This document shows positions 24,571-37,611 of a DNA stretch of 64,000 bases, piece after piece. Numbering within the stretch: position 1 is the stretch's first letter; every line of letters starts with the position of its first letter. The notes under the pieces were generated by a model. That model was not told the DNA's origin. It searched no databases and was given only the letters and a program-made list of their open reading frames with translations. This stretch comes from Viscum album (taxonomy: Eukaryota; Streptophyta; Magnoliopsida; Santalales; Viscaceae), in contig OY728158.1 of assembly GCA_963277665.1 (NCBI GenBank), positions 598,262,818 to 598,326,817 of the forward strand, written 5' to 3'. Made by a program: the position numbers and the translations under genes.

Positions 24571-26140
24571 TATTCCATTTCATACTTATATATTATATAG
24601 ATTATTATAAAAAAATATACTGAATATAAATGATATTTATATAATTATTTATATTATTTAAATCATGATAAAAGTAAAAGGAATAAATATATAACAAATT
24701 AAGACACATGATAAGAACAAAGCAGATATGACCCGAAGTGGACCTATAGCATAAAATTGTTAAGAAACAGGTAGTATAAAGTTGTAAGAAAAACATATAA
24801 GATATTAGATATAATAATATATTTATATTAAAATTTTATAATAAACTTATATTTATTATATATACCTTTTTAATGATTGTGATGAGAGTCAAGACATAAG
24901 GTAATAGAATTTCATATCACTTTTATTTCTGTGAGATACATGCCTTGTTCTCCACTAACTTATTTGGTGTACAATATGTACTAACCATTAATGTATTATA
25001 TTTATATTATACTTAAAATAATGGGTATTTAAATATACATTTTAGGTTATTTCATTCATGAACATTATGTTTCAAAAGATACCAAATTTGTAAAATAGTT
25101 TCATCTCAATTTTCATTCTTTGAGACACCAGTTTTGTTATGAACCTAAATTATTTTTCAAGGTGTATATACATCCATTTTACATGTAATATCATGAATAC
25201 CATTATTTTAAATAAATTTTAAGCTTAATTTAATTTATTTTTCTTACATGGAGAGTGTGATCCGAAGTTACCAAGTTATAAGAGTTTATTAAAACAATCT
25301 CATCACTTTTCATGATTTTTTATGATTTTGCATCCTTTGATGAAATATTTTTATCCATATCTCAAGAACTCTCATTAGTTTCCATCTCTTATATTTATTG
25401 AATATGTATCCATGTTTTATTAAAAAAAATTACACTCTTTTGTACTTAATATAATTATGAAAATGTTTTTATGAAAAATCTTACTTTATTTCTCTCTTCG
25501 GTTGGAAATATGTGTAATTTCAAAAACCATGTTTTCAAAAATGTTTTCTAAAATGATTTCAAATGATCCTTGAACATAATATTCAAAGAAAATATTTTAA
25601 TTTTTTTATGGTTTTCAAATCATCCATTATAATTTTTCAAATCTATTTTCAAAGAAAAAAGTTTCAGTAATGTTTTATGTTTTAAAAATATTTTTCCAAT
25701 GAAGAAAGTAAATTTTCTTCAAGAAATGTTTTTAAAGGATATCAAAAAATTATTTCTTATATAAGATGAAATACATTGGTTTTACTGATGCCTTTCTAGG
25801 GGAATTATTCAATTTTTCTATTCATATTCCTTCAATTATTGGATTATGTTTGGATGAAATGATGTTTCTGAAACCCGTTTCCCAATAATGGGTCATATTC
25901 TTTTGAAATCAACTTCTTTTCATAGGTTTTTCTTTTGATGAATTGGTGATGAAACTTGTATATTTTTTCACAGGTTATGATATGATTACATGTTTATGGT
26001 ACCCATTTAATTTCATGGGTTATTACATTATTTTTAATGTCCTTAAGAACTATGTATGTATGATTTCATTATGATATGGGTATGAACTATATCTCCCTCT
26101 AATAAATTAGGTAATGAATTATATCTCATGAGATAGACTA

Positions 26141-26312
26141 AGATGGTCTTGGGAATGAACCTTGACTAAAAATATGGCCATGGGAGTGAACCATGAAAAC
26201 CAATATTGTATGAGAAGTGAACCCATACTACTATGGTGGTAATGGGAGTAAACCATGACTTCCAAGATGGTATTGGGAGTGAGCTCATACTACAGAGATG
26301 GCCTTGGAAGAG
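26141..26312 (+). repeat. 31-bp minisatellite in LTR C U5
   Basis: About six diverged units of the type ATGGTATTGGGAGTGAACC plus CATGACTACCAA follow one another with a period near 31 bases. LTR E has a 31-bp array on the opposite strand at the matching place (56978-57194). Confidence 0.7.
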
Positions 26313-26836
26313 ATGTCTTGGCTACTATGAAAATAATATTATATTCTTTTGTATCTGCAATAATTCCATATTTTATTTATCTATTATGATTTCATGGATT
26401 ATGTTCTTTATTTTATTATGATTTATATATTATGAACTACCAAGTTTTATTCCATGTTTCATGTTTACGATCTTTGATATGCAGTGTATGATCTTCTATT
26501 TTCATGATCATGATCTCATACCCTTATGCTCATGATTATGTTTATGTTTCTCCCTTGTTTACTCATACTCACCATCTGAGATAACCACATTTATGTTTCC
26601 TTCCCCTATATTGTGAATATATATATTATATTTTATGTGTATAAGAAGGGTGATATTTTAGAAGAGCCTAGTGGAATATGATGTAGCTTATTTATGTACC
26701 ACTGTTTATGTTTCCATGTTTCCATGATTCCAAAGGAACTAGACTAGTATTATATTTGTTCATTTGTTTATATATGGTATTAATTATTACTCAAAAGTAA
26801 TGTAATGTGAGTTTTTGAAAATTGAGGGTTGCTATA

Positions 26837-29800
26837 GAGCATCCACTACACACCAAAATAGAGGAAACTATCATAAAACAAAATAACCTCAGTTTAAACT
26901 AGAAACCTATATAAAAAAATAATATTAAGATCAAGAAGTCAAATAAAGAGACACACATCTCACCATCCCAAAGAAACATGAGTCTCATCATGGTAAGAGC
27001 TATTCAGGCACTCGCAACAACCAACCTATCATGTTCTGACAACTATACCTCTATTGTCTTAAGATATCTACTAGGTCCAGAGTGCAGAGGTTGTAGTTGA
27101 ATGAATGAGGGATCATCCGTGAGGTTCCCTAAAATACATAATCATAAGATTTTAATGGTATAAACCCCATTTTATGTTGTGTAATCCACAAAACTAAAGT
27201 CCATAGAAAAAACCCAATTTCATTTTATTAAAAAAACGATTTTACAATTACATGGCATGTAATATACATTCACAATGTGAAATATTCATTCCTTATACCA
27301 GTAAACGGCTACTTACCAACACCAATTACAAGGAATGTAAACTCTTTACAATTTATGTAAACTTCTCAAGCCTGGTAATTATTCACTAAATATTAATGAC
27401 AATTAATACATGGCTTGTAATCACCTTACAATGCCTGTATTTATCCTGTAGAATGTGAAAGGACTAGTTTCATCCCAAAATCTTTAAAATAACTCTGTTA
27501 TTCTCTAAACATGGGGATAACTCCACAAACACTTTAACATGTTTTTACCTGGACTTCATTAATTAAAGAAATCACACATCCTTTAACTTTAGGTCATTTT
27601 TCCTCGAAAATGATCTCCATCCTCTGGAGTCTTGATATGCACCCAATTAAAGTAGGAAATAATAAGAGAGAAAAGAAAAAAATGGAAATTGGATAAAGGG
27701 ATGTTGAAATATAGGCCAATAATTCCATTAGGCCATGCTATTTTAGGCCATAGGACCTTTGAGCCATAAATTAGTCAAACTAGACCACACATAAGTAAGT
27801 TCCATATGAGTAATCAAAGAAAGTAGTAGCCACCAGAGAAAAACTTATCAGATTGGGAAAGAAGACAGGGTATGGAAAATTCCATCAGTACTATGAATTA
27901 TGGGACTCTACATGGAAAAATTTTATCTAATCATCTATGTGAGGTGGGGATATATGCATCATCAATTAATCATATATTGTGGAGGGGTGGTTCTTGTGTA
28001 GTTGGGTCTTCAGGCCTTCAGGTTATGTATTATACCTTGTTCCTCTAAGACTATACTTCATGTAAGGGGTCAACCTGAATACAATTAAAAAATGGGTAAT
28101 GTATAAATATTAATAAAAATTTAATCCCTTCAGTCCATTCTTTCCAGTTATGAATAGTCCCTAATGGGAAACATGGTTCATGAAGTCAAAAACTTATGAA
28201 AGGGGGTTTATGTGGTAAAAACGTAAATATATAGAATTTAAATACATAATTCAATATAATAAATTTTTAGGTTATATTTTTTCTATCATATATGAAATGT
28301 GTTGAAGAATAAAAATTATAACTCAGTGTTTGAGAATTGAGTTAACAAAAACCCTTACAACTTAAAAAGCGTTTAAATTAAAAAAATATTAAAACACAAA
28401 TATTTCAGTTTAATTTAAATTACCCTGAATAAAATGTATTTTCTGATATAATATCTAAATTATGGATTATATAAACCACATGAAATAAAATAGGTTCATA
28501 ACTTAGTCTATGTCTTGAAGAGAGAAATTTGAGATGAAAACACTTTCCTTGGTCATAATTCATTCTGCCCTTGCACCAAACATCTTCAATAATTAAATTG
28601 AATTTATTAATTACATGACCAAGAACCTTGTTCATAACTATAACCATTTATACTCTTTATAGATAATCATTCCACATATATATAAATATATATATATATA
28701 TTTATATGTGTGTTTTTACATGTTTTCCCAAATTGGGTGTTTATAATTTTAATGGTTTATACTAGTTATTTAAGAGCGGTGTCTATATTTCTTCATCATA
28801 AAAAATTATTTTTTGTAAAATAATTAAATTTACATTAAGGTATGATATATATGTATTTATGAATTTTATATTTTCTTTCATAATGGTTTTTTATTTCTTC
28901 TTGAATATAAGATCAACAGCAAGCACATTTTGGTGATTCTTAACCAACAAAATATATTTTATTAATTAGTGAATTAAATATTTATATTAACCTTAAAAAA
29001 CTAAAAAATTAATTACTATATACATATTTATATTATATAATACCATTAATTAAGTTTTTGTAGTTGTCTATGATATAAATTCGTAGCATTTTTCAAGTAG
29101 GTGGTTAAACAAATGAAAACACGAACATACCATTATTTATGGATGATTATGAGATGGTTTATTTGAAATATAATTATAATAGTATCATAAAGATCTAATT
29201 TGTTATTTATATGTGTGATATTAAAAAAATAATTATAAACATAATATAATTTATATAAATACATTACATAGAATAAAATGATCATTTTCTTCTTAGTGTA
29301 CTTGTTTTAAGATGGTTAATTTTATAATAGTTATTTATTGTTCATATCATAAATAGTTTATTAATTTTTTATTAGAATAAAATTAATTATTACATAAAAT
29401 AATATTTATCCTTTAAAAATATCCATAAAAAATTCATTAAAGGTGGAAATGAAAAATTAACATGTTACGTTGTGGTGGACATAGTTTTTACACACATGTG
29501 TTTTATGTTTTCATTTTTCTAAATGGAAAATGGAAAAGTATTTAATTATCATTCCATAATTATAATAAAATGTATGTATACTTAGGATAATTATTTTATC
29601 ATTTTAATATCATGTATTTATATTTAAAGAATAAGCACTTCACAAAAATAAATTGAAAAGGGAAAGATAGGTTAGGAACTTATACCTCACTTCTTAGATT
29701 ATCTCTTTTACAAATAGGGTTAAGAATTTAAGGGATTGTATGTTAAGAATACGAAAATGACTTTATGGTGTATAAGAATGTTCGAGGGATGATTGGGTAG

Positions 29801-30942
29801 ATTTTGGGATGAAATATGGTATTTTTGGTGTTATGGTATGTGAGAATAGGATAACCCCTTTTATAAGTTAATTGGGATAGAATATTTCTAAATACCCTTA
29901 ACTTTTCAATAATGGGAAGTCACTCTCAAGGAAAGTGCATAAAAATTTGATAAAAAATAATATTTGGAAAAGATAAATTTTATAAATTCTCATTCCTGAT
30001 TTTTCACACATGTTTTAACCATATTTCAATCCCTTTACACCTTGAATTATTACTTTCACCATTTTAACTTCTACCATGGTAACTGGATTTCACCTATGGT
30101 GAATTAATCTTTATGCCTTATTGCATAATTTGGACCTTATGATTCCAAATTTTAAATCCACTTCTTTTGGAAAAATTTCTAAAAGTGATAAAAAATTTTA
30201 CTGATTGTATAATGTATTTAAAATTATTTTTTAAAAATTATAACTTAAGATCTAAAATATCATATATGGTTATTTAATTAAAAATATATATATAAATTCA
30301 CCTATAAAATAATTATTTGGTCTTATAAATAATGTTTCATCAATTTTCAATTCATACTTATATACTAATAATGTCATAAAACTCATATTATTTATTAAAA
30401 TGGTATTTTGAACTATTCCCCTAAAAATATATCTTTATTAAAAAATATCAAAAAATAAACTTAATCTTACATTATTATGATTAATCTAAAACTTAATTTC
30501 ATTTCTCCAAATTAGATTTTAGAAAAAATTATAATTTAATAAAATAATGATAAATTGTTTATATTGGAAAATAAATTTTTAAGACGTTAAATATTCTTTA
30601 TTCATATTTCATATAAATTAAAAATTAATTTATTTGACATCTATTATTCTTAATATTTTATTATTTTATTATTATTTAATCATAATATACTTAGTTTCTT
30701 GAAATAAAAAACCTTTTTTAGAGAAATATAATTTCTAGCATAAAATGATTTTCAAAGTTGTTTGAGATATACTAATTGAATTTCCATTGAATTAACAGTA
30801 GACTTTATTTTCATTATACAGATATTTTATAATGCAGTTACTCCAATTCATACCCACTAATTCAATGAGTATATTTTTATGGTTATATTTAATACTTATA
30901 TTTTTTTAAATGTATCATGGTTTTTGTTTAACTTCAACAATG
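26837..30942 (-). repeat. LTR 'D', left part (3' LTR of minus-strand gypsy element)
   Basis: On the minus strand this is a copy of the long-LTR family. 28100-30942 aligns by eye with 57900-60620 in LTR E (for example TATGTGGT near 28210 and 57990, CATACCCACTAA near 30850 and 60540). 27540-27600 resembles 850-900 in LTR A. It is interrupted at 30942 by the CAATG element and continues at 54116. The left end abuts LTR C without visible spacer. A TATA-like ACTTATAAAAGGGG lies on the minus strand near 29855-29870. No gene lies inside; the minus-strand frame 28420-28647 is LTR sequence. Confidence 0.6.
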
Positions 30943-31589
30943 TGTCACGACCCGTCCCCTGGGGACCATGTCGTAACTACCCCAAGCTTGCCTTCTATAG
31001 GATAGGGGTCAGTGACTAGCACCGAAAAGGTGTATACCTAAAATAATAAGGAATTGCCTTTAAACCTGTACAAACACACGACCCAAGAACACAACAAGAT
31101 GCAACCATGAAGTAAACTACAGTATTAAAAGTGTGTACTAAAAGTAAAGGGGCTGGAATACAAGCACAACTGAAAGGTACAAGTACAACTGAAAAATAGA
31201 AAACATCTCCTAAAATCTATCACCAAGGATCATACCTGAAGGGTAGGTACACCTCATCTCCACTTCCCTCCACGTCATCAAATCTCCTCTGTATACTTCC
31301 TAGTCCTGGCTCCCTCAAGTCTCAGCCAAGCTATTCATCATCTGCAAAACACACTTCAAGGTGCAGGATAAGCCCGTGCAGGGGTGAGTATAACAATACC
31401 CAGTAAGATCCCCAAGAGCCCCGAAGGTCTCTCAGAATTCCACAAAGGAAATCCACAAAGCATGATCTCAATCACAAAGCAGAAACCAATAGACACATAT
31501 CAAACCAAATATAAGTAAATCACATAAGTACAGATGATTAGTCGAGAAGATAAATCATCTTATTTTGTCAAGAAGAACTACTGCTGACC

Positions 31590-31890
31590 ATATAGAGTCT
31601 GACCCAAAAAAGATCGATAGGTACTAACCCCCACTTACCCACATAGGATTTGGCCCTTTTAGGACCGATAGGTAAAAACCCCCACTGACCCACACAGGAT
31701 CTGACCCACACAGGATCAGTATGTGCTGACCCACACAGGATCATTTTTCATTGACCCACATAGGATCTGACCCACACATGATTGGTATGCATTGACCTAC
31801 ATAATATCGCTAAGCATTGACCCACACAGGATCGATAGGTGTTGACCCACACCGTATTGATTGGTACTAACCTCTGTATGATCTGTCTCC
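31590..31890 (+). repeat. Minisatellite of GACCCACACAGGATC units, 3' LTR
   Basis: About a dozen variants of GACCCACACAGGATC, separated by short spacers such as GATAGGTACTAACC, follow each other every 15-35 bases. The other LTR has the same array at 51930-52240 in diverged form, so the array is a fixed part of this LTR. Confidence 0.85.
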
Positions 31891-33273
31891 AACATCTGCC
31901 TCACTTATAGCCACTAGATTCTTGCTCATAGTATGCATGATTCTAGGAGAATCACTCCTCATGAAATCAGTTGTATTTCAAGAGGCATGATTTCTCACGA
32001 AGAAGTAACTCGATGTTATGTCACGTCATAAGGGTTCCAACGCAATAGAAGGTGCGTCAACCAGATGCTCAGTTTATAATTTATTATAATTTTAGTTCCA
32101 AGGGCAAAGTTGGATTTGGAGTTAATCATTCCCGGCCATAGTCCAACATTCTCCAAATATATCGTGGTGAATCTCAAAAGGACTATCTCTCTCCAAGGAT
32201 CTTAGTGGTGCAAATGGTTTGTCAAACGAATGTCTGGTTCACATGATATGGTCACTTAAGCGTATTAGGGCTCGAAAGGGGACTAGGTCTAGTCTGACCT
32301 GGTCGGACTGACCCGTGCCAAACCAACCCGGTTCAGGTTGAGTTGACCCTCACCCAACCGCCCTGGGCTGGATCGGTTTGGCTGGGTTGTGGCAGTTCAG
32401 CCCACTGGATGGCGCGACCCATGCGGGGTTGCATGATCACTTCTCTCTAATGGCTCAATGGAGTCGTTCAGATCAATTAAATGGGGGCCCCACATGGCGC
32501 CACCTCGTCACCTGTAGGACCCACAGGAGCGGATACCATTCCAGCTACGCTGCTGATGTGAAGTTGTGGCTCCCTTCAATGAGGTTGGCGATGGCACACT
32601 GCCTCCACCTTTGTGGTCGCCCTGTTGCCGCCCACCTGTCCAGCTGTAGCTGAGATTAACGGTGTCAATCTTCCACTGCATTTAGCAGTTGCCGGTCATT
32701 GGCCTCGTTTGATGGCACTGACACACTAGTGCGGAGCCAGCACTTCTTTCTCGGGCCTCCAGGTGAGCTCTAGTGCTCCATTATTCCTTCTGGACGTGCC
32801 TATGGTCTTCTCAGAATGTCTCCGTCATCACACACCTCTAAGATTCAAGGTTCCCTCAATTTGGAAAAATCTACCTCCAAAGAATGCAATAAGATCAAGT
32901 GTATGAGGGTTTGGGACTTGTTCGTTTAGATCGTGCCCTCTGTATTATCTTTATAACAATGGGTAATTATAAATCCCATAGATATTGTTTAAACCCCTTT
33001 CAAATCCCCCTCAACAACCTCCCACAAATTCAAGAAAAAGTAATATAATTAAAAGAATTTCTTAAATTAATAAACAGATTCTACCTCATGAACCGTCAGA
33101 GGTATTGCGGTCGTTGGTGGAAGGGGAGACCCCGTCAGAGTGAGGACATCGGTGTTTGTCGATCCTAGATCATTACTACCCATGCTCCCTCCCTTCTTCA
33201 GTCGAAGATGTCATATCACTTCGCTAGAGGTTCCTTTCTTGGTGAAGTCGTGTCAAAACTCCCCCAAGCCTTA

Positions 33274-33281
33274 CTTAAATA
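33274..33281 (-). promoter_or_regulatory. TATA box of the 3' LTR (minus strand)
   Basis: On the minus strand TATTTAAG in CTCTATTTAAGTAAGGC; the same motif lies at 53635-53642 in the other LTR (CTCTATTTAAGTGAGGC). Its conservation in both LTRs and distance from the LTR start (about 0.5 kb) support a promoter. Confidence 0.5.
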
Positions 33282-33776
33282 GAGGGGGGAAAGGACAGTG
33301 ATGAACCGAATAATTAATGAGGTTCATTTCATGAATGATCCTCTTAATTCCAAAATGGTGTAGTTACAAATAAAGGAGATTCAAGCCATTAATTTTCTTG
33401 ACAAGTCACCAATCCCCACCAACACCACTCATCCACTAGAGAAAAAGAAATTAAATAACATGTTAAGTTATTTTATTATTATTTTTAGTAAAGTCCAAAA
33501 TTTAACTTTTTCTGCCGACCAACTACTGTTGAAGTGAAGTATCCCTTAAATGAATCTCAGTGCTATGAATTCAACGGTACCCTTGGATTTTTAATCTGAG
33601 AACTGGTTCAAAATATATAAAACACCAGCCGTGAATTTACTGAATGTACCTTAAAAATGATTAGAAATTAATTCTGAGCACACCGGGCCTCCAAATCACG
33701 AGCCTTCAATTTTCACAGACTCAAAATAATCCCAAATAATTTAAAAATAATTACATGGAATTTTTGGGTCTTCAAA

Positions 33777-33789
33777 TTCTCCCCACCTT
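33777..33789 (-). promoter_or_regulatory. Polypurine tract of the CAATG gypsy element
   Basis: On the minus strand AAGGTGGGGAGAA directly precedes the 3' LTR. It sets the minus orientation together with the primer site. Confidence 0.8.
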
Positions 33790-33849
33790 ATATATTTTCA
33801 TCCCCGTAAGCTACAACAAAACTAGGGGAACAAATGAGGGTACTGAGCA

Positions 33850-34270
33850 TGCATCTAAGACTCCCACTCCCATGTGCTCTCCTGGATATTCATGTGCTTC
33901 CAACAAACTCACACCATAGGAATCAACCGCTTATGAAGGACTTGCTCCTATCGATCCTCTATCTCCATTGAGAACCCTACAAACGTCACCCCATTGTAGA
34001 TGTCCAGCTCGCCCCATTCGATAACGTGTGATGGATCATGCACGTATCACTTCAACTATGACACGTGGAAAACATTATTCACCTAGTTCATATATGGGGG
34101 AAGTGCTACATGGTAAGCCACCTCACCTACTCTGTTGAGGATCCGGAAAGGTCTGATAAACCTCAGAGATAGCTTTTCGCTCCATCCAAACCTCTGATAT
34201 CCACATAGGGGTGAGACCCATAAGAAGACATAGTCTCCATCCTCAAACTCCAAAGATCTATGTCTCTTGT
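33850..34270 (-). pseudogene. C-terminal integrase/chromo-like region of the CAATG element
   Basis: Minus-strand reading from about 34210 gives RFGWSEKLSLRFIRPFRILN, then RVGEVAYHVALPPYMN, stop, VNNVFHVS and YVHDPSHVIEWGELDIYNGV. These are the conserved blocks downstream of the integrase core in chromovirus-type gypsy polyproteins (the 'VFHVS.L..yv.DpsHv' block). Only a few stops interrupt it, making it one of the better kept parts of this pol. Confidence 0.7.
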
Positions 34271-34279
34271 TGGCATAAG

Positions 34280-35060
34280 ACTTCTACCAGCTTTTTGAAG
34301 TTTTCATCCTCTCCTGGATGACCTACACCTTCTCGGTGGTATCCTGTACCAACACTGGACCCATAAGTGCTAACTCCACTTGGTCTGTCTAGCAAAGAGG
34401 TGATCTACATGGTCGCCTGTATAAGGCCTCAAATGGTTTCATTTCGATGGTGTAGTGATAACTATTGTTGTATTCAAACTCCACCAATGGAAGGTGGTTC
34501 TCCCAAATTCGGGAAAAATCGAGGACAAAAGAACAAATCATGTCCTTTAGTGTCTGTATGGTCCACTCTATATGACCAATTGTCTAAGGGTTAAAGGTGG
34601 TGCTCAAGTGTAGCTGATTTCTGAACACCTCCTATAATCCCTTCCACAAGCGGTAGGTAAAACATGCATCACGATCTAAGATGATCGAAGAGGTCACTCT
34701 ATGAAGTCACACTATCTCTTGTATGTAGAGGTTTCCCAAGATCTCTACTGATCCATGCTCTCGGATGGGTAGGAAGTGGGCCAACATGGTGAGTCAGTCA
34801 ACAATCACCTAGATGGAATTGTTTCCCATTGATGTATGTGGTATCCTTGTAATGAAGTCCATGGATATACCATCCCACTTCCACTCTAGTACCTCAAGTG
34901 GATGAGCTAATCCTACTAGTATCTGATGCTCGGCCTTCACCTGCTGACAATTGAGGCATCTGGATACAAACTCTACCACTTCTTTATTCATCCCTGGCCA
35001 CCAGTACTGATGTCAGAGATCTTGGTACTTCTTTACTACTCCTGGATGTACCACCAAATG
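34280..35060 (-). pseudogene. Integrase of the CAATG element
   Basis: The open stretch 34809-34991 reads MNKEVVEFVSRCLNCQQVKA then EHQILVGLAHPLEV and WKWDGISMDFITRIPHT. It joins the CxxC half of the HHCC zinc finger to the catalytic core with its first Asp (MDFI). Downstream fragments (CSFVLDFSRIWENHLPLVEF, then EYNNSYHYTIEMKPFEALY) are the usual end of the core. Stops and at least two frameshifts separate them. The plus-strand open frame at 34367-34594 is a shadow of this gene. Confidence 0.75.
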
Positions 35061-35439
35061 AGATGTTTGGAACTCTCACAACACCTCCTCTTGAAGGGAC
35101 ACTAGTACTATAGTGCATCCTCTAAAGAAGAAGATGTGCTCCTCGCCTTCATAAAATCCATTAGGAGCATGTCTTGAAGATATCTGAGCATGTGGGGCCT
35201 CGAAGTCTACATCCCCAAGATGTGTCTTCTTATTTCACTATGGAATTGGGAGACTGACAATCGCAGACGGGAGGTAAGCTGCCCCATCTCTATCCACAAA
35301 GGATATCTGCAACATGGCTGGTTTCTCTATCCCCTCACTCAGTAACTGTAGGAAATACCTCCTACTGAGTGTGTCGGCTACTACATTCCCCTTCCCATGA
35401 GTATAGACTATCACAAATTCATATTACTAGAGGAACTCT

Positions 35440-35740
35440 ATCCATCATCGTTGTCTCAGGTTCAGGTCCTTCAATGATAAGATATACCTGGGACTCCTGT
35501 GATCAAGGTAATTAGTAAACCATTCACCCATCCAGTAGTGTCACCAAATCATAATTGAAAATACCACTGTTGCTAAATCCAGATCATGGGTAGCATAGTT
35601 CTTCTCGTGTTGTCTCAACTTCTGTGAGTTGTAGGTGATCACTGCTCACTCATGCATCAGGACACAACCTACTCTGATCCCTAATGCGTGACAGTAGACT
35701 GCATACCTAATGCACTCTTCTGGTAGCCTCAATATGAGGG
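35440..35740 (-). pseudogene. RNase H of the CAATG element
   Basis: Minus-strand reading near 35690-35560 gives RVGCVLMHE, stop, [20 protein letters not shown] and [14 protein letters not shown], which match the RNase H domain following gypsy RT (catalytic DxxxxGxGxVL region, then 'HE.NY.THDLEL'). Confidence 0.7.
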
Positions 35741-35899
35741 CAATCTTCAGTATCTATCTCAGCTCCTGAAAACTCTTCTGTATTTTCTATGTCCATAATA
35801 AACGTTACCCCTTCTTCATCAAGGATTAAAAGGGTTCCGCTACACTGAATATTCCAGGTAAAAACACTGGTAGTACCCAACCAATCCTAGAAAACTTTT

Positions 35900-36500
35900 C
35901 ACCTCTGTCACACTCCTGGGAGGATCCCAAGCAAGAACTACCTCTATCTTCCCTAGATCCATAGTAACTCCAACCTTCATGATAATGTTCCACATGAATT
36001 GGAATTCATGTATCCATTACTAGCACTTCAATAGATTTACATAATGTCAGTGCTCTCGGAGTGTATCCAGAACAATATGAAAGTGTGTGGCATGCTCCTC
36101 CTATGATGCCGAGTATACCAAGATATCGTCGATGAAGACCACCACCAAGATATTGAGGTATGGAAGAAATATCATGTTAATGTGACCCATGAACACTTTT
36201 GGAGTGTTTTTCATGCCTAAAGGAAACAACAAGAATTCATAACGGACTTACCGACATCTGAAGGTTGTCTTCGGTATGTCCTTGTCCCACACTCTGAGTT
36301 GATAATAGCCTGAAATGAGGTCTATCTTTGAAACCCAACAAGCTCCCTTCAACTGGTCTAAGAGATCATTGATTCTAAAGAGTTGATACTTTTTCTTTAG
36401 GGTCACCTAATTCAGGCACCGATAGTCCACACAAATCCGCAATCTCCCATCTACCTTTTTGGTGAACAAGATCAGTGAGGACCATGGAAAAACATTGGTC
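35900..36500 (-). pseudogene. Reverse transcriptase of the CAATG element
   Basis: In element order: [20 protein letters not shown] followed by DYR (about 36490-36420), [20 protein letters not shown] followed by PKTTFRCR (about 36340-36255), YEFLLFP, and [12 protein letters not shown] (about 36155-36110) with the catalytic DD pair intact. Stops and frameshifts break the domain into pieces. The order, spacing and flanking protease and RNase H make the call secure. Confidence 0.8.
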
Positions 36501-36859
36501 CTTATGAACCCCTTTCCCTTCAAGTCCTCTCACTATTCACATAACTCCCAAAGCTCCCAGGAGATATTAAATATACTGGTGTAGATATCAATTCCGTCCT
36601 GGGTTATAGGTCCATGTAAATTTCTACCTCTCTATGTAGAGGTAGTTCCAGAATATCATTAAGAAAGACATCAACATACTGATCCACCACTATTGGATAA
36701 CTCGAACTCCTCATGCCAACTGCTCTAAGGGTGAGGCTAGAAAACTAGTGAGTGATTAGTTAAACCCTCCTACGAGAAAGCCCATCTTGTGCTGAAAAAG
36801 ATTCGTTCTCACTGGTGAAGGTAATCCTGATCCCATCATCACGGACACACCACACTTTT

Positions 36860-37160
36860 CACCTAAAATAGTCGATTTGAGCATGGAATGTGGATAGCCA
36901 GTCCATACCCAATAAGATGTCGTAATGGCTGGACACTGCTAGTAGGAGATCCTAGCCGAATCTCTCACCACCTTGAGTAATATCACACTATCTTTACTAG
37001 TGTTTAATCATCGAATCTTCTCCCATAAGAGTCTTTAATCGCAAGGATCGAGCCAACGACTCCATTGGAATCTCTGAGCTCTGAACGAGTGTCGTGGCAA
37101 TGAAAGAGTGATGGCAACTATTTCTATAAGTACGGAAGATAGGGTGGAATAGACATAGAT
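36860..37160 (-). pseudogene. Aspartic protease of the CAATG element
   Basis: The minus strand from about 37140 reads RNSCHHSFIATTLVQSSEIP and then MESLARSL. The HSFIA block normally follows the DSGA(S/T) active site; here that site reads as RNSC, so the catalytic Asp is not recognisable. It lies between the zinc knuckle and RT as expected. Confidence 0.55.
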
Positions 37161-37414
37161 TGTACCTCTAATAAACTATAGAGTGGCATGGTAGTTGTCT
37201 TCTCATGCCTGTATCTATGCTCACCCCTGTCCACCTCATCCCTATGGTCGGGGTGGACCTCTTGGTGGTGGTGGTGGTAGAACCTCAAATTTCTGCCCAC
37301 CACCTACTGCATAACATTATATTATGCCTCGTTTTCCACCCTGCAGACCTCCTCTCTTGAATCTCTACCTCTGCCTTGGTGGTCCATCAACCACATGCTA
37401 ATCATCAGTATGGC

Positions 37415-37466
37415 GATTCGGGCAGTCACAATCCATGTGGCCCTGCCTAACTCACGTAAAGCACAA
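37415..37466 (-). pseudogene. Zinc knuckle (CCHC) remnant of the CAATG element gag
   Basis: The minus strand reads CFT, stop, VRQGHMDCDCPNR. The first Cys, the His and the final Cys of a CX2CX4HX4C knuckle are in place; the second Cys codon now reads as a stop (TGA). It marks the gag C-terminus, 130 bases from the CACTA insertion point. Confidence 0.6.
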
Positions 37467-37611
37467 TCTTTCTCCCAGATAACTTTCTCTGCCTCGCGAG
37501 CTCCAAACCTCCAACCCTACGTCTTGAGTTTGTCCACCATTGGGTCTGGCCCGTTTGGGCCTCTACGTCATCTATCTACTACCCCTTGCAGATGACACTA
37601 GTGCTGAAAAC

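Larger units (their letters stand above)
5981..26836 (+). mobile_element. Composite Ty3/gypsy retrotransposon with ~4-5-kb LTRs
   Basis: Two direct repeats (LTR B 5981-11012 and LTR C 22682-26836) bracket a primer site, duplicated leader, gag-pol remnants and a polypurine tract, all in plus orientation. B starts with TATAACATCTCGAGAC and C with TGAAACACCTTGAGAT; their downstream sequences align by eye across the TATA box and the sub-repeat blocks. The interior is abnormal. A foreign 2.1-kb LTR (X) sits in the leader, and pol is present twice head to tail. No target-site duplication is visible (TAAAA on the left, GAGCA on the right), which fits great age or rearrangement. All coding regions carry stops and frameshifts. 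Confidence 0.75.
22682..26836 (+). repeat. LTR 'C', 3' LTR of the composite gypsy element
   Basis: It starts TGAAACACCTTGAGAT right after the polypurine tract and ends about GGGTTGCTATA. It aligns by eye with LTR B through U3, TATA box (23793-23800), sub-repeats and U5. It carries three GTGTACGGTGGAC-type units (24120-24570), two to three ~187-bp-type units (24890-25350) and a 31-bp minisatellite (26141-26312). At 4.16 kb it is shorter than B. Confidence 0.7.
30943..33776 (-). repeat. 3' LTR of the CAATG gypsy element
   Basis: About 2.83 kb, TGTCACGACCC to GGGTCTTCAAA in plus-strand order. It matches 49355-54115 apart from the CACTA insertion there. It contains a minisatellite (31590-31890), a GC-richer zone (about 32280-32900, unusual for this AT-rich window) and a TATA box on the minus strand. 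The open frame at 32378-32653 lies in that GC-rich zone and has no homologue-like features. Confidence 0.85.

Noticed and set aside
32378..32653. 91-codon plus-strand frame
   Set aside because: Lies in the GC-rich part of a gypsy LTR, antisense to the element, no domain.
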